This document shows positions 44,706-53,375 of a DNA stretch of 64,000 nt, one piece after another (position 1 is the stretch's first letter; every line of letters starts with the position of its first letter). Source of the DNA: Bacillota bacterium (GTDB taxonomy: Bacteria; Bacillota; Clostridia; Oscillospirales; Acutalibacteraceae); assembly GCA_023458755.1 (NCBI GenBank), contig JAEWYE010000078.1:1-64000 (forward strand). Direction: 5' to 3'. Below the pieces are notes generated by a model that saw only the letters and a program-made list of their open reading frames with translations, was not told the origin of the DNA and did not search any database. Made by a program: the position numbers and the translations under genes.

Positions 44706-46019
44706 ATGCAGATGATAAAGCAGCGGGTCAGGGCATTTTTTAAAAAATATTCCATGGATTATCAAAGTATAGATATCGCCGAACAAGCGGAGCGGTTCGC
44801 CAGGGAGATGAAACGCGGCCTTGCGGGCGAGGGCGGTTCTCTGCGCATGATTCCCACCTTCCTGGGCCCCGCAAACAAACTTACGGCAAACAGGCCGGTT
44901 CTTGTTCTGGACGCTGGCGGTACCAATTTCCGCCTTGCGGTGGTTTCGTTCGATGAAACCAACGTTCCCCGCATTGAAGATTACCGCGCCTGTGCCATGC
45001 CGGGAACAAATGCGGAACTGGAATCCGAAGAATTTTTCCGTACCATTGCCCATCTGATCCTTCCGGTAGCGGACAGGAGTGATACCATCGCGTTCTGCTT
45101 CTCCTACGCTTGTGAACCTACTCCTGACTGTGACGGGATTATTGCAGAAATCGGCAAGCAGCTTCAGGTTAAGGGACTGGTTGGGGAAAAGTTGGGTGAC
45201 AGGCTCAATGAGGCTCTGTTGGAGCTTGGATATACCCGAAAAAAACGAATTCTTGTCATAAATGATTCTGTCGCGACGCTTTTGGGCGGAGTGGCAGCCT
45301 CCGGTGGATGTCGATATGGCGGATACATCGGTTTTATTCTCGGAACAGGATTGAATGCCAGTTATGCGGAAAAGCTGGAACGTATCCCGAAAATTTTGTC
45401 TGGATACTATTCGGGTGAAGAACTGATTATCAACACGGAATCCGGTGACTATAACGGGTTCCCATGCGGAAAGCTGGACGATATCTATGATGCGACGCTG
45501 ATTGACCCGGGAACATGGCGCTATGAAAAAATGGTTGCGGGGCGCTATCAGGGCGGACTTGCGCTTGTTGTGCTCCGACAGGCGGCAAAGGATGGTTTGT
45601 TCTCCATTCAGTTCCGCAACCAAATTCAGGCGATTAAAGATTTAACTTCTTTTCAGTTGGACGAATTTTTGGATCAGCCCGAGGGAGATAATGTACTCGC
45701 AAAGTGCTGTTTCGGTGCAGATTCGGTAGATGCCGTTACCGCTTTTTACATAATTGATGCGTTGGTGGAACGTGCCGCAAAGCTGGTTGCAGTCAATTTG
45801 GCCGCACTTATGCTTCAGATGAACGCGGGACTTAATCCGCTTCGTCCGGTTTGTATAACGGCAGATGGTTCAACTTTTTATAAATCCCGTTTGTTCCGCA
45901 AAAAGCTGGATTACTACGTGAAGCAATCACTAAACGGACAACTTGGTCTATACTGCAAATTCAATCACGTTGCAGATGTAAATCTGATTGGAACCGCAGT
46001 TGCCGGTCTTTGTATTTGA
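44706..46019 (+). CDS. Hexokinase, eukaryote-type fold family
   Basis: 437 residues from the ATG at 44706, which has GGGAG at good spacing; a TTG at 44640 would add 22 unsupported residues. Motifs of classical hexokinases rather than ROK or Glk: VLVLDAGGTNFRLAVV (phosphate 1, about 65-80), SYACEPTPDCDG (sugar), VINDSVATLLGG with catalytic Asp, GTGLNASY (phosphate 2) and the late ITADGSTFYKS. About 440 residues, monomer-sized. Probably phosphorylates glucose, GlcNAc or ManNAc freed by GH20 and GHL10-like enzymes. Last gene of operon 2. Confidence 0.9.
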   Translation: MQMIKQRVRAFFKKYSMDYQSIDIAEQAERFAREMKRGLAGEGGSLRMIPTFLGPANKLTANRPVLVLDAGGTNFRLAVVSFDETNVPRIEDYRACAMPGTNAELESEEFFRTIAHLILPVADRSDTIAFCFSYACEPTPDCDGIIAEIGKQLQVKGLVGEKLGDRLNEALLELGYTRKKRILVINDSVATLLGGVAASGGCRYGGYIGFILGTGLNASYAEKLERIPKILSGYYSGEELIINTESGDYNGFPCGKLDDIYDATLIDPGTWRYEKMVAGRYQGGLALVVLRQAAKDGLFSIQFRNQIQAIKDLTSFQLDEFLDQPEGDNVLAKCCFGADSVDAVTAFYIIDALVERAAKLVAVNLAALMLQMNAGLNPLRPVCITADGSTFYKSRLFRKKLDYYVKQSLNGQLGLYCKFNHVADVNLIGTAVAGLCI

Positions 46020-46092
46020 AGTTGAATTTCGAACAGAATTGTCGACCGTGATAAGCTATAGAAGTTCACAGCAAAATATTCTTAATTTACGT

Positions 46093-46130
46093 AAACTGGC
46101 ACCGATTTTACTGGGTGTCAGTTTTGTTTT
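46093..46130 (+). terminator. Terminator of sugar operon 2
   Basis: AAACTGGCACC pairs with GGGTGTCAGTTT (G-U pairs included) and is followed by TGTTTTT. The remaining 46131-46322 holds the cheV promoter and nothing else I can identify. Confidence 0.85.
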
Positions 46131-46280
46131 TACTGGAATACGCATAGGATTATAAAATCTATATTTAAAAAAATCTGTACTTATCTGCAGCACTTAGTTG
46201 ATTTTAGTTGTCAATTTTTAGCGAAAAATAATAAAAAACTACAAATATTCTCAGAATCAACTAGCAATTTTTTTAGAAAA

Positions 46281-46289
46281 TGCTATAAT
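46281..46289 (+). promoter_or_regulatory. Extended -10 promoter of cheV
   Basis: TGCTATAAT is an extended -10 (TGnTATAAT) with no good -35 at 17 bp. It lies 34 bp before the cheV start, which has GGAGGTAATGAC as RBS. Confidence 0.55.
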
Positions 46290-46322
46290 ATAGAAAGCAG
46301 TCGAAATAACGGAGGTAATGAC

Positions 46323-47240
46323 ATGAAAAAACAAGATAAAACAGAAATACTTTTAGAATCCGGAACAAATGAATTAGAAATTATGGAATTTACCATTGCC
46401 GGTGAACTTTTCGGTATAAACGTAGCAAAAGTCAGAGAAATTATGAAGGTCAGTTCAGTTAAGCCAATGCCAAATTCGCACTCCGTTATTGAAGGCATTT
46501 TTAAACCCAGAGATACCGTTATTACGGTGCTGAATTTAGCAAAATATTTGCATCTTCCGGAATCCACGGATCCCGACCGCGATATTTTTATCGTTACTAA
46601 TTTTAATAATCTGAACTTTGCGTTTCATGTTCATACGGTTGTTGGCATTGATCGCATTTCTTGGAGCAATATGCAAAAACCGGATAACATTATTTACGGC
46701 GGCAGCGAGGGTGTTGCAACAGGAATTGCCGAGTATGAAAAAAGATTAATTACCATTTTAGACTTCGAAAAAATTGTTGCCGAAATTAGCCCGGAGGACG
46801 GCATAAAAATAGCGGATCTCGATAAATTGGGCAAGCGCAGCCGCAGCAGCAAACCGATTTTGGTTGCCGAGGACTCCATGCTGCTATCAAAAATGATTGT
46901 GGAATCTCTGCATAAAGCGGGCTATGAGAACATCATAAAAACCGACAACGGCAAAGAGGCATATGACTTTCTGCAGGAAGCAAAGAACGAGGGCGACGCA
47001 ATCTGTGATCATGTTGCCTGTGTGGTAACGGATATTGAAATGCCGCAGATGGATGGCTACCATCTGACCAAGCTGATTAAAGATGACTCAATTCTAAAAA
47101 ATCTGCCGGTTGTTTTGTTCTCTTCCATTATTAGTGAGGATGTCAAGAACAAGGGATTGCAGGTTGGAGCGGACGCGCAGATTTCTAAGCCGCAAATCGC
47201 AAATTTGGTTTCAGTAATTGATAACCTTATTTCAAAATAA
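46323..47240 (+). CDS. cheV: Chemotaxis coupling protein CheV
   Basis: 305 residues, ATG at 46323 with GGAGG upstream. CheW domain (about 15-160: MEFTIAGELFGINVAKVREIM, IEGIFKPRDTVITVLNL, GIAEYEKRLITILDFEKI) fused to a receiver domain (about 175-300: LVAEDSMLLSKM, phosphoacceptor Asp237 in VVTDIEMPQMDG, LFSSII, KPQ). CheV links MCPs to CheA and adjusts signalling through phosphorylation. No cheA, cheW or flagellar genes are in the window. Confidence 0.95.
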   Translation: MKKQDKTEILLESGTNELEIMEFTIAGELFGINVAKVREIMKVSSVKPMPNSHSVIEGIFKPRDTVITVLNLAKYLHLPESTDPDRDIFIVTNFNNLNFAFHVHTVVGIDRISWSNMQKPDNIIYGGSEGVATGIAEYEKRLITILDFEKIVAEISPEDGIKIADLDKLGKRSRSSKPILVAEDSMLLSKMIVESLHKAGYENIIKTDNGKEAYDFLQEAKNEGDAICDHVACVVTDIEMPQMDGYHLTKLIKDDSILKNLPVVLFSSIISEDVKNKGLQVGADAQISKPQIANLVSVIDNLISK

Positions 47241-47254
47241 AATATTACAAGACA

Positions 47255-47288
47255 TAAAAAAGCTCTCACTTTCTTGTGGGAGCTTTTT
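47255..47288 (+). terminator. Terminator of cheV
   Basis: AAAGCTCTCAC/GTGGGAGCTTTTT stem-loop with A and T flanks, 15 bp after the stop. Confidence 0.88.
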
Positions 47289-47336
47289 GCTTTAATAGCT
47301 GATCTTGAATTTTCGTAAAATTTGGTTTTAGGCGGA

Positions 47337-47624
47337 TTATTTTGCATTGAGTGCCATGCTGTGTCTTGGGTGCGCTTTTACTTTTTCTGCTCCCTGCATT
47401 AAAATGGTAAGCATATCGGTTTCGTATTGCACTGAAAGAGTATCCAGCTTGGAATACACCGAGCCTTCATAAGTAGCAACGTATTTGGGAGGAAGCCGAT
47501 TTAACGCGTATGCAACAATGTCTGTCCGGCATTGTTCACATTTACAGCAGTCCAGTTTATCAATGATTTCATTTAATTTCAGCTCGACTAATGTTTCCAT
47601 CACGTTTCGCAAATCCTGTTCCAT
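47337..47624 (-). CDS. comFB: ComFB family protein
   Basis: 95 residues, ATG at 47624 (GGAGGGGAAT upstream). The ComFB signature is clear: CCKCEQCRTDIVAYALNRLPPKYV, in which Cys residues at about 26-32 form the putative zinc site, then SVYSKL. In B. subtilis comFB is a late competence operon gene of unknown role, and some homologues have been reported as cyclic-dinucleotide receptors. Here it is separate from comFA/comFC and next to cheV, so a signalling or motility link is at least as likely as competence. Confidence 0.88.
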   Translation of the reverse strand: MEQDLRNVMETLVELKLNEIIDKLDCCKCEQCRTDIVAYALNRLPPKYVATYEGSVYSKLDTLSVQYETDMLTILMQGAEKVKAHPRHSMALNAK

Positions 47625-47730
47625 AATTCCCCTCCATATTTCTTAATAGACTTTACCTCTCTTCTGATTTTGAATATAGCACAGAACATCAGGAAAGTAA
47701 AGGTATATTTGCTTGTTGTTAAAATTTAGG

Positions 47731-47771
47731 TTGCCAGAATCTTGTAATATGCGATATACTATATAGTATAT
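47731..47771 (+). promoter_or_regulatory. Promoter with 18-bp palindrome
   Basis: TTGCCA (47731-47736), 18-nt spacer, TATACT (47755-47760). ATATACTATATAGTATAT (47754-47771) is a perfect 18-bp palindrome that covers the -10. It controls the flavoprotein genes beginning at 47804. Confidence 0.6.
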
Positions 47772-47803
47772 GCAATCAAATAGATCAGTAGGATGTGAAA
47801 GAA

Positions 47804-49102
47804 GTGTCACAGCAGGAAAAAAAAGTAGATATCGCTATTGTAGGCGGCGGCGCTGCCGGATTAATGGCGGCTGTGACGGCCGCCAACGAATGTACGGGCA
47901 AAGCGCGAAAACTTTCAAAACCGGTAACCATTGCCGTTTTGGAAGGAGCCGCACGTGTTGGCAAAAAACTGCTTGCAACCGGAAACGGGCGGTGTAATCT
48001 TACGAATACCCATATGGATGTTTCGCATTATTACGGCGATAGCTGCCTAATTCAGCCAATTCTGGAGCAGTATACGCCGCAGTCTGTTATGGATTCCTTT
48101 TTGTCGCTCGGTCTGCTTTGCAGGGAAGAGGATGAGGGACGCGTGTATCCGTATAATGTGCAGGCTGCCGCGGTGCTTGAAATTTTGCGCCGCCGGCTTG
48201 ATGATTTACAGGTTGAAATCCTCTGTGATTTTTCCGTAGCTTCCATACAAAAAACATCGAGCTGGTTTGAGCTTCTTTCAAATGATGGGCAGGCCGTTTT
48301 GGCAAAGAACGTGATTCTTGCATTCGGCGGAAAGGCTTCCCCACAGCTCGGTTCAAACGGCAGCGGGTTTGCACTTGCGCAGTCGCTCGGGCACAGCGTA
48401 ACGCCGCTTTTTCCGGCACTTGTGCCGCTTAAAGCCACACCGGAGCGCGCCAAACCGCTGAAAGGTATGCGCAGTGCCGCCGTGGCAAGTCTGTTAGCGG
48501 ACGGCAAAACTGTAGAAAAAGAAATGGGTGAAGTGCAGTTTACGGAAACCGGACTTTCCGGTATCTGCATATTTCAGATTTCTCGCCTTGTGAGCGAATA
48601 TTTTGCCACGCATAAAATCTGCGGAAAGCCCTGCAAATCCATTGAAATTTCGCTTGACCTGATGCCCGACTATTCCAAAGAAAATATTGTGGATTTCCTG
48701 CAAAAAACAGGCAAGCTGTTTCCAAATTTGCCATCTTTCGAAATGCTTGCCGGTCTGCTCAACAAACGCGTCGGACAGGAAGTCATGAAGCATACGCTGC
48801 CGCAGCTTACGGGAAAACCGGTATCCGCATTAAAAGCGTTTCAGCTCTGTGCGGTTGCCGATACCATAAAAGATTTTCGCTTTCCGGTTACCGGCACCAT
48901 GCCGTGGCAAAACGCGCAGGTAACGGCTGGGGGCGTTTCGCTCGACGAAGTGGACTTGACTTCTATGCGGTCACGCAAATGCGATAATTTGTATCTGGCA
49001 GGCGAACTGCTGAACGTTGACGGCGACTGCGGCGGCTATAACCTGCATTGGGCGTGGTGCAGCGGCATCATCGCAGGGCGCGCGGCTGCACAGAATTTAT
49101 AA
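47804..49102 (+). CDS. HI0933/BaiN-family flavoprotein
   Basis: 432 residues from a GTG at 47804 (AGGA 10 nt upstream); a GTG at 47795 is possible but too close to the RBS. N-terminal FAD Rossmann motif VDIAIVGGGAAGLMAAV, then GRVGKKLLATGNGRCNLTN, which is diagnostic of this family, and the late LYLAGELLNVDGDCGGYNLHWAWCSG. The family (aminoacetone-oxidase-like, including BaiN) has few known substrates. The next gene is another flavoprotein 25 bp away. Confidence 0.9.
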   Translation: MSQQEKKVDIAIVGGGAAGLMAAVTAANECTGKARKLSKPVTIAVLEGAARVGKKLLATGNGRCNLTNTHMDVSHYYGDSCLIQPILEQYTPQSVMDSFLSLGLLCREEDEGRVYPYNVQAAAVLEILRRRLDDLQVEILCDFSVASIQKTSSWFELLSNDGQAVLAKNVILAFGGKASPQLGSNGSGFALAQSLGHSVTPLFPALVPLKATPERAKPLKGMRSAAVASLLADGKTVEKEMGEVQFTETGLSGICIFQISRLVSEYFATHKICGKPCKSIEISLDLMPDYSKENIVDFLQKTGKLFPNLPSFEMLAGLLNKRVGQEVMKHTLPQLTGKPVSALKAFQLCAVADTIKDFRFPVTGTMPWQNAQVTAGGVSLDEVDLTSMRSRKCDNLYLAGELLNVDGDCGGYNLHWAWCSGIIAGRAAAQNL

Positions 49103-49127
49103 AACAATACATGAGGACAAATGAACT

Positions 49128-50717
49128 ATGCTGAGAATATCTGAAATTACATTGCCGCTTGACGGTACACAGCAGGATTTAATCAACCTTGCGGCCAAAA
49201 GGCTGAAAGTGGAGCCGGGCAAAATTCAAAAGCTTGAACTGGTTAAAAAATCGGTAGACGCACGCAAAAAAAGCGACGTTCATTTTATCTGCACGGTCGA
49301 AGCGGAACTGAACGAAGAACATGCGGTGCAAGCGGGCAGCCGTGATACGAAAATCACACTGGCGCAGCCCTATCATTATGAATTACCGGTATCCAAAAAG
49401 CTCAATCAGCGGCCGGTGGTGGTCGGGTTCGGCCCGGCTGGACTGTTTGCGGCGTTGATTCTGGCGCAGGCGGGGCAATGCCCGATTGTGTTTGAACGCG
49501 GCAGCAGTGTGGAAAAACGTACCCGGCAAGTGACGGATTTTTGGCGCGGCGGCAAACTGGATACCGAATCCAATGTGCAGTTCGGCGAGGGCGGAGCGGG
49601 CACGTTTTCGGACGGAAAGCTTAATACCGGCACCAAAGACAAGCGCGCGCGAAAGGTATTGCAGGAGTTTGTAAACGCGGGCGCGCCATGTGAAATCCTG
49701 TATGAAGCCAAGCCGCATATCGGAACGGACAAGCTGGCACTCACCGTTCAACAGATACGGGAAACCATTTTGTCGCTGGGCGGCGAAGTCTATTTTGAAA
49801 CCAAATTAACCAATATACTGATAAAGGACAATGCTATTTGCGCGGTTGAGGTAACGCCGAAGGGCGGAAGTCCGTATCGGGTCGAAACGGATAACCTGAT
49901 TCTGGCGCTAGGACACAGTGCGCGCGATACACTGGAATGGCTGCATACGATTGGCTTGCCTATGGAGCAAAAGCCGTTTTCGGTCGGCGCGCGCATCGAA
50001 CATCTGCAAAGCAGAATCAATGCCGCACAGTACGGCAAATTTGCAAAGCATCCCGCGCTCGGTGCGGCGGATTACAAGCTTGCCGTTCATTTAAGCAACG
50101 GCAGGGGAGTATACACGTTCTGCATGTGCCCCGGCGGTACAGTTGTTGCTTCCGCTTCGGAAGAAGGACATTTGGTCACAAACGGCATGAGTAATTTTGC
50201 GCGTGATGGCAAAAACGCAAATTCTGCGCTGTTGGTCGGTGTGAATCCACAGGACTTCGGCAGCAGCCATCCACTTGCGGGCATTTATTTTCAGCGGGAA
50301 CTGGAGAAAAAAGCGTTTGAACTGGGCGGCGGAAATTATCACGCTCCGGTTCAGCTTGTGGGAGATTTTTTAAAAAATCAGGCTTCCGTTACACTAGGAG
50401 AGGTAGCGCCAAGCTACGCGCCGGGGGCTACCCTTTGCAATCTCACCGATTGCCTGCCGGAATTTATAGCCGACTCCATGCGGCAGGGTATTCGGCTTAT
50501 GAATAATAGCCTAAACGGATTTTCCAGTCCTGACGCGGTTTTGACTGCCGTTGAAAGCCGCAGTTCGTCGCCTGTGCGCCTTCTGCGCGGCGAAAATTTG
50601 CAGTCCGTTTCTATTGCGGGGCTGTACCCCTGCGGTGAGGGCGCGGGGTATGCGGGCGGCATTGTTTCCGCCGCCGTAGACGGTATCAAATGTGCGGAGC
50701 AAATTCTGCTTTCTTGA
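49128..50717 (+). CDS. FAD-dependent dehydrogenase-like protein (COG2509)
   Basis: 529 residues, ATG at 49128. A small N-terminal domain (about 1-90) precedes the FAD-binding PVVVGFGPAGLFAALILAQAG (about 96-116), with QFGEGGAGTFSDGKLNT, and C-terminal SIAGLYPCGEGAGYAGGIVSAAVDG. This layout marks the uncharacterised bacterial FAD-dependent proteins of COG2509. Cys in the YPCGEG loop may be redox-active. Cytoplasmic; co-transcribed with the upstream flavoprotein. Confidence 0.88.
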   Translation: MLRISEITLPLDGTQQDLINLAAKRLKVEPGKIQKLELVKKSVDARKKSDVHFICTVEAELNEEHAVQAGSRDTKITLAQPYHYELPVSKKLNQRPVVVGFGPAGLFAALILAQAGQCPIVFERGSSVEKRTRQVTDFWRGGKLDTESNVQFGEGGAGTFSDGKLNTGTKDKRARKVLQEFVNAGAPCEILYEAKPHIGTDKLALTVQQIRETILSLGGEVYFETKLTNILIKDNAICAVEVTPKGGSPYRVETDNLILALGHSARDTLEWLHTIGLPMEQKPFSVGARIEHLQSRINAAQYGKFAKHPALGAADYKLAVHLSNGRGVYTFCMCPGGTVVASASEEGHLVTNGMSNFARDGKNANSALLVGVNPQDFGSSHPLAGIYFQRELEKKAFELGGGNYHAPVQLVGDFLKNQASVTLGEVAPSYAPGATLCNLTDCLPEFIADSMRQGIRLMNNSLNGFSSPDAVLTAVESRSSSPVRLLRGENLQSVSIAGLYPCGEGAGYAGGIVSAAVDGIKCAEQILLS

Positions 50718-50874
50718 CTTTCGCTGCTATCTCAGAAAAAGATGAGTATTCGCATGGGTTTTGGAATGAGTGCTGGTAGCCTATCTCACTAGTAATGTTA
50801 CTGCGGTGATGCGCAGTAAGGAAGAGATTTCCACCACGCTATGAGCACATATTACAAAATTCCTTTTATAGCTC

Positions 50875-50918
50875 ATCTCCCTTGTTAAAGGGAGATGTCA
50901 CCGCAGTGACAGAGAGAT
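50875..50918 (+). repeat. Dispersed two-hairpin repeat, copy 2
   Basis: CTCCCTTGTTAAAGGGAG followed by GTCACCGCAGTGAC and AGAGAGAT. Bases 50876-50918 match the reverse complement of 8639-8681 at 42 of 43 positions. A decayed relative (GTTACTGCGGTGA region, about 50800-50830) lies just upstream. The rest of 50718-50937 has no gene. Confidence 0.8.
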
Positions 50919-50937
50919 TTCGTTTAACAAGCGCAAC

Positions 50938-50972
50938 AAAAGGCTGCCGGAAAATTTTTCGGCAGCCTTTTT
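50938..50972 (-). terminator. Terminator of corA
   Basis: AAAGGCTGCCG and CGGCAGCCTTT form an 11-bp stem with A and T flanks; it ends corA on the minus strand and could also stop read-through from the plus strand. Confidence 0.88.
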
Positions 50973-50986
50973 CAGTGAATGCTCGA

Positions 50987-51919
50987 TTACAGCAGCTTTT
51001 TCTTTCGGAAAAATATGACCGAAACCACCACGAACGCAATGCTAATCCCAATGGCGTAAAGATAGCCATAAGGCCAGTGCAGCTCCGGCATATCGTTGAA
51101 ATTCATACCGTACCAGCCCGCAATGAGGGTGAGCGGCAGAAAGATGGCGGTCACAACCGTGAAAATCTTCATAACCTGATTCAGGCGAATGTCCACCTGT
51201 GACTGATACGCTTCACGCACTTGGGTGATGTAATCGCGCAGATTCTGAATGTTGCGGTTCAGGCGGTCAACGCGGTCGGTGAACATTTTAAAATATTTAA
51301 TGGAATTGCTGTCCAGCAGAGAGTTTTCGTTTTCCTCGATGCTTTCGGCTACGTCGAGAAGCTGTTCGTAATATTTTTTCAGGAACATCAGCCTTTTGCG
51401 CATATCAATAATGTTCTTTATGTAGTTTCCGTTTGTAGTTTCAATCACCTGTTCCTCAAGCGCGGAAACCTCTTCCTCAAAGGCCACAAGTCTTTGTGAA
51501 TCGTTGACGGTCAGTTGGTCAAAGAAATAAAAAATGATGCGAATAATGGTGAGCTTTGCGGTTTTGTTCTGTATGTAAAAATCGATAACATCCTGCACCG
51601 CTTTGACCGGCTTGCTACATACAAAAATCAGTGCGTTCGGCATGATATACATTCCGATTCGGTCAGTGGCGGTGTAGAGTGTATCTTCGTCCAGAATGTT
51701 GAGCGCGATAAAATCGTATCCGTCGTATGCTTCATGCTTGGAGGAACCGGAAATTCCGCATTCACGCACGGTTCGCGCCGCGATTTTGGTGCCGGTCTGT
51801 TTTGCCCACTCCTCTGTGGAGCAAACGCAGACAAACCCGGAGTCGGCATGCTCAAAGTCCACCGGCTCGTTCTGCGCAACCTCGCATAAACTATCCTCGT
51901 TTATTTTATAAATCTTCAT
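50987..51919 (-). CDS. corA: CorA-family divalent metal transporter
   Basis: 310 residues. A large cytoplasmic N-terminal domain is followed by two C-terminal membrane helices. The selectivity motif GMN is present in AGWYGMNFNDMPELHWPYG (about 267-285), and the tail is basic (RKKKLL). The helical stretch ending in QVDIRLNQVMKIFTVVTAIFLPLTLIAG is the pore helix. It imports Mg2+ or other divalent metals as a pentamer. Length matches short Firmicute CorA proteins. Confidence 0.94.
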   Translation of the reverse strand: MKIYKINEDSLCEVAQNEPVDFEHADSGFVCVCSTEEWAKQTGTKIAARTVRECGISGSSKHEAYDGYDFIALNILDEDTLYTATDRIGMYIMPNALIFVCSKPVKAVQDVIDFYIQNKTAKLTIIRIIFYFFDQLTVNDSQRLVAFEEEVSALEEQVIETTNGNYIKNIIDMRKRLMFLKKYYEQLLDVAESIEENENSLLDSNSIKYFKMFTDRVDRLNRNIQNLRDYITQVREAYQSQVDIRLNQVMKIFTVVTAIFLPLTLIAGWYGMNFNDMPELHWPYGYLYAIGISIAFVVVSVIFFRKKKLL

Positions 51920-52096
51920 TTTTATGTTACCTTCCCGTCGAAAAATTCAAATATGCCATTATTGTAGCAGAGTTAATTTCAGAATGCAATCCATGCCGTG
52001 TGCTTTTTCACAGAATTGTAGATTGCAGGTCGTTGTGTTATACTGAGAATCAGAAGAATAATCGAATGATTTATATGATAGAAACGGAGAACCAGG

Positions 52097-53314
52097 ATGA
52101 GAGCACAGGAGCGGTTACTGAACTATATTGCTTATGACACCACATCGAATGAGGAAAATCATGCCTGCCCCAGCACACCCGGTCAGCTTAAACTTGCCAA
52201 GGTTTTGGTGAGTGAAATGCGGGCAATGGGTATTGCGGACGCGTGCGCGGATGAACACGGTTATGTGTACGGATCTATTCCCGCCTCTGCGGGTTTTGAA
52301 CATCAGCCGGTAATTGGGCTGATTGCGCATATGGACACGTCTCCCTCTGCGAGCGGAAAGGATATTCATGCAAAAATCGTTCGGAATTATGACGGCGGCA
52401 CGATTGTTTTAAATGAAGAAAAAAATATTACAATGAGCCCGAAGGAATATGAAAGCCTTGCCGATTACCTCGGTCAAGATTTAATCGTGACCGACGGAAC
52501 CACGCTTTTAGGTTCGGACGACAAGGCAGGTATCGCGGAAGTTTTAACGGCGGCGGAACAGCTTCTGCAAAGCGGAAGGCCGCACGGAAAGGTTGTCATC
52601 GCATTTACGCCGGATGAAGAAATCGGGCGCGGCGCGGATTTATTCGACGTACCGCGTTTTGGCGCTGATTTTGCTTATACGGTGGACGGCGGAAAGCTCG
52701 GTGAGCTGGAATACGAAAATTTTAACGCCGCCGCCGCGAAGGTCGCGGTGAACGGCGTGAGTATTCATCCGGGTGACGCAAAAGGAAAAATGAAGAATTC
52801 TCTTTTGATTGCTATGGAGTTTAACGCGATGCTCCCAGCCTTCGAAATTCCGGCAAATACCGAGGGCTACGAGGGCTTTCATCATCTGTGCGGTATGCAG
52901 GGCGACGAAGAAAAAACCGTTATGCAGTATATCATCCGCGACCATGACAAAGAAAAATTTAAGCAGAAGAAAGCGTGCTTTGAGGCTATTTCCCAATATT
53001 TGAATGAAAAATACGGTAAAGATACCGTTGTGCTGATGCTCAAGGATTCCTATTATAATATGAAAGAACAGATTGAGCCGCATATACATATCATTGACCG
53101 TGCCAAACAGGCAATGCTGCATTGCGGCGTTACTCCACGGGTCGTTCCTATTCGCGGCGGAACGGACGGCGCGCGGCTTTCCTTTATGGGCTTGCCGTGC
53201 CCGAATCTTTCAACCGGCGGGCACAATTTTCACGGCAGATTTGAGTACATTCCTATCCAGTCCATGGACAAAATGGTGGAGGTGCTTCTGCAGATAATCG
53301 CTCAGGAGAACTGA
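52097..53314 (+). CDS. pepT: Peptidase T (tripeptide aminopeptidase)
   Basis: 405 residues, ATG at 52097 with GGAG seven bases upstream. M20B zinc peptidase removing the N-terminal residue from tripeptides in the cytoplasm. Metal ligands and motifs: IAHMDTSPS, LLGSDDKAGIAE, TPDEEIGRGAD with the catalytic Glu, YTVDGG, GGTDGARLS and STGGHNFHG. Length is normal. Single gene, ended by a strong hairpin. Confidence 0.96.
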   Translation: MRAQERLLNYIAYDTTSNEENHACPSTPGQLKLAKVLVSEMRAMGIADACADEHGYVYGSIPASAGFEHQPVIGLIAHMDTSPSASGKDIHAKIVRNYDGGTIVLNEEKNITMSPKEYESLADYLGQDLIVTDGTTLLGSDDKAGIAEVLTAAEQLLQSGRPHGKVVIAFTPDEEIGRGADLFDVPRFGADFAYTVDGGKLGELEYENFNAAAAKVAVNGVSIHPGDAKGKMKNSLLIAMEFNAMLPAFEIPANTEGYEGFHHLCGMQGDEEKTVMQYIIRDHDKEKFKQKKACFEAISQYLNEKYGKDTVVLMLKDSYYNMKEQIEPHIHIIDRAKQAMLHCGVTPRVVPIRGGTDGARLSFMGLPCPNLSTGGHNFHGRFEYIPIQSMDKMVEVLLQIIAQEN

Positions 53315-53327
53315 ACTGGCACAATAG

Positions 53328-53375
53328 AAAACGCACCCTGCAGATCTATGCTTCCTAGCCGCAGGGTGCGTTTGT
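53328..53375. terminator. Bidirectional terminator between pepT and ansA
   Basis: AAACGCACCCTGC (53329-53341) pairs with GCAGGGTGCGTTT (53361-53373), followed by GTT on the plus strand. The convergent ansA stop lies at its edge. Confidence 0.85.

Noticed and set aside
44655..45623. Minus-strand frame of about 320 codons over the hexokinase gene
   Set aside because: It overlaps the whole hexokinase coding region on the opposite strand and has no RBS or recognisable motif.
46020..46322. Small RNA gene between hexokinase and cheV
   Set aside because: Apart from the terminator and an extended -10, no structured conserved RNA was recognised.
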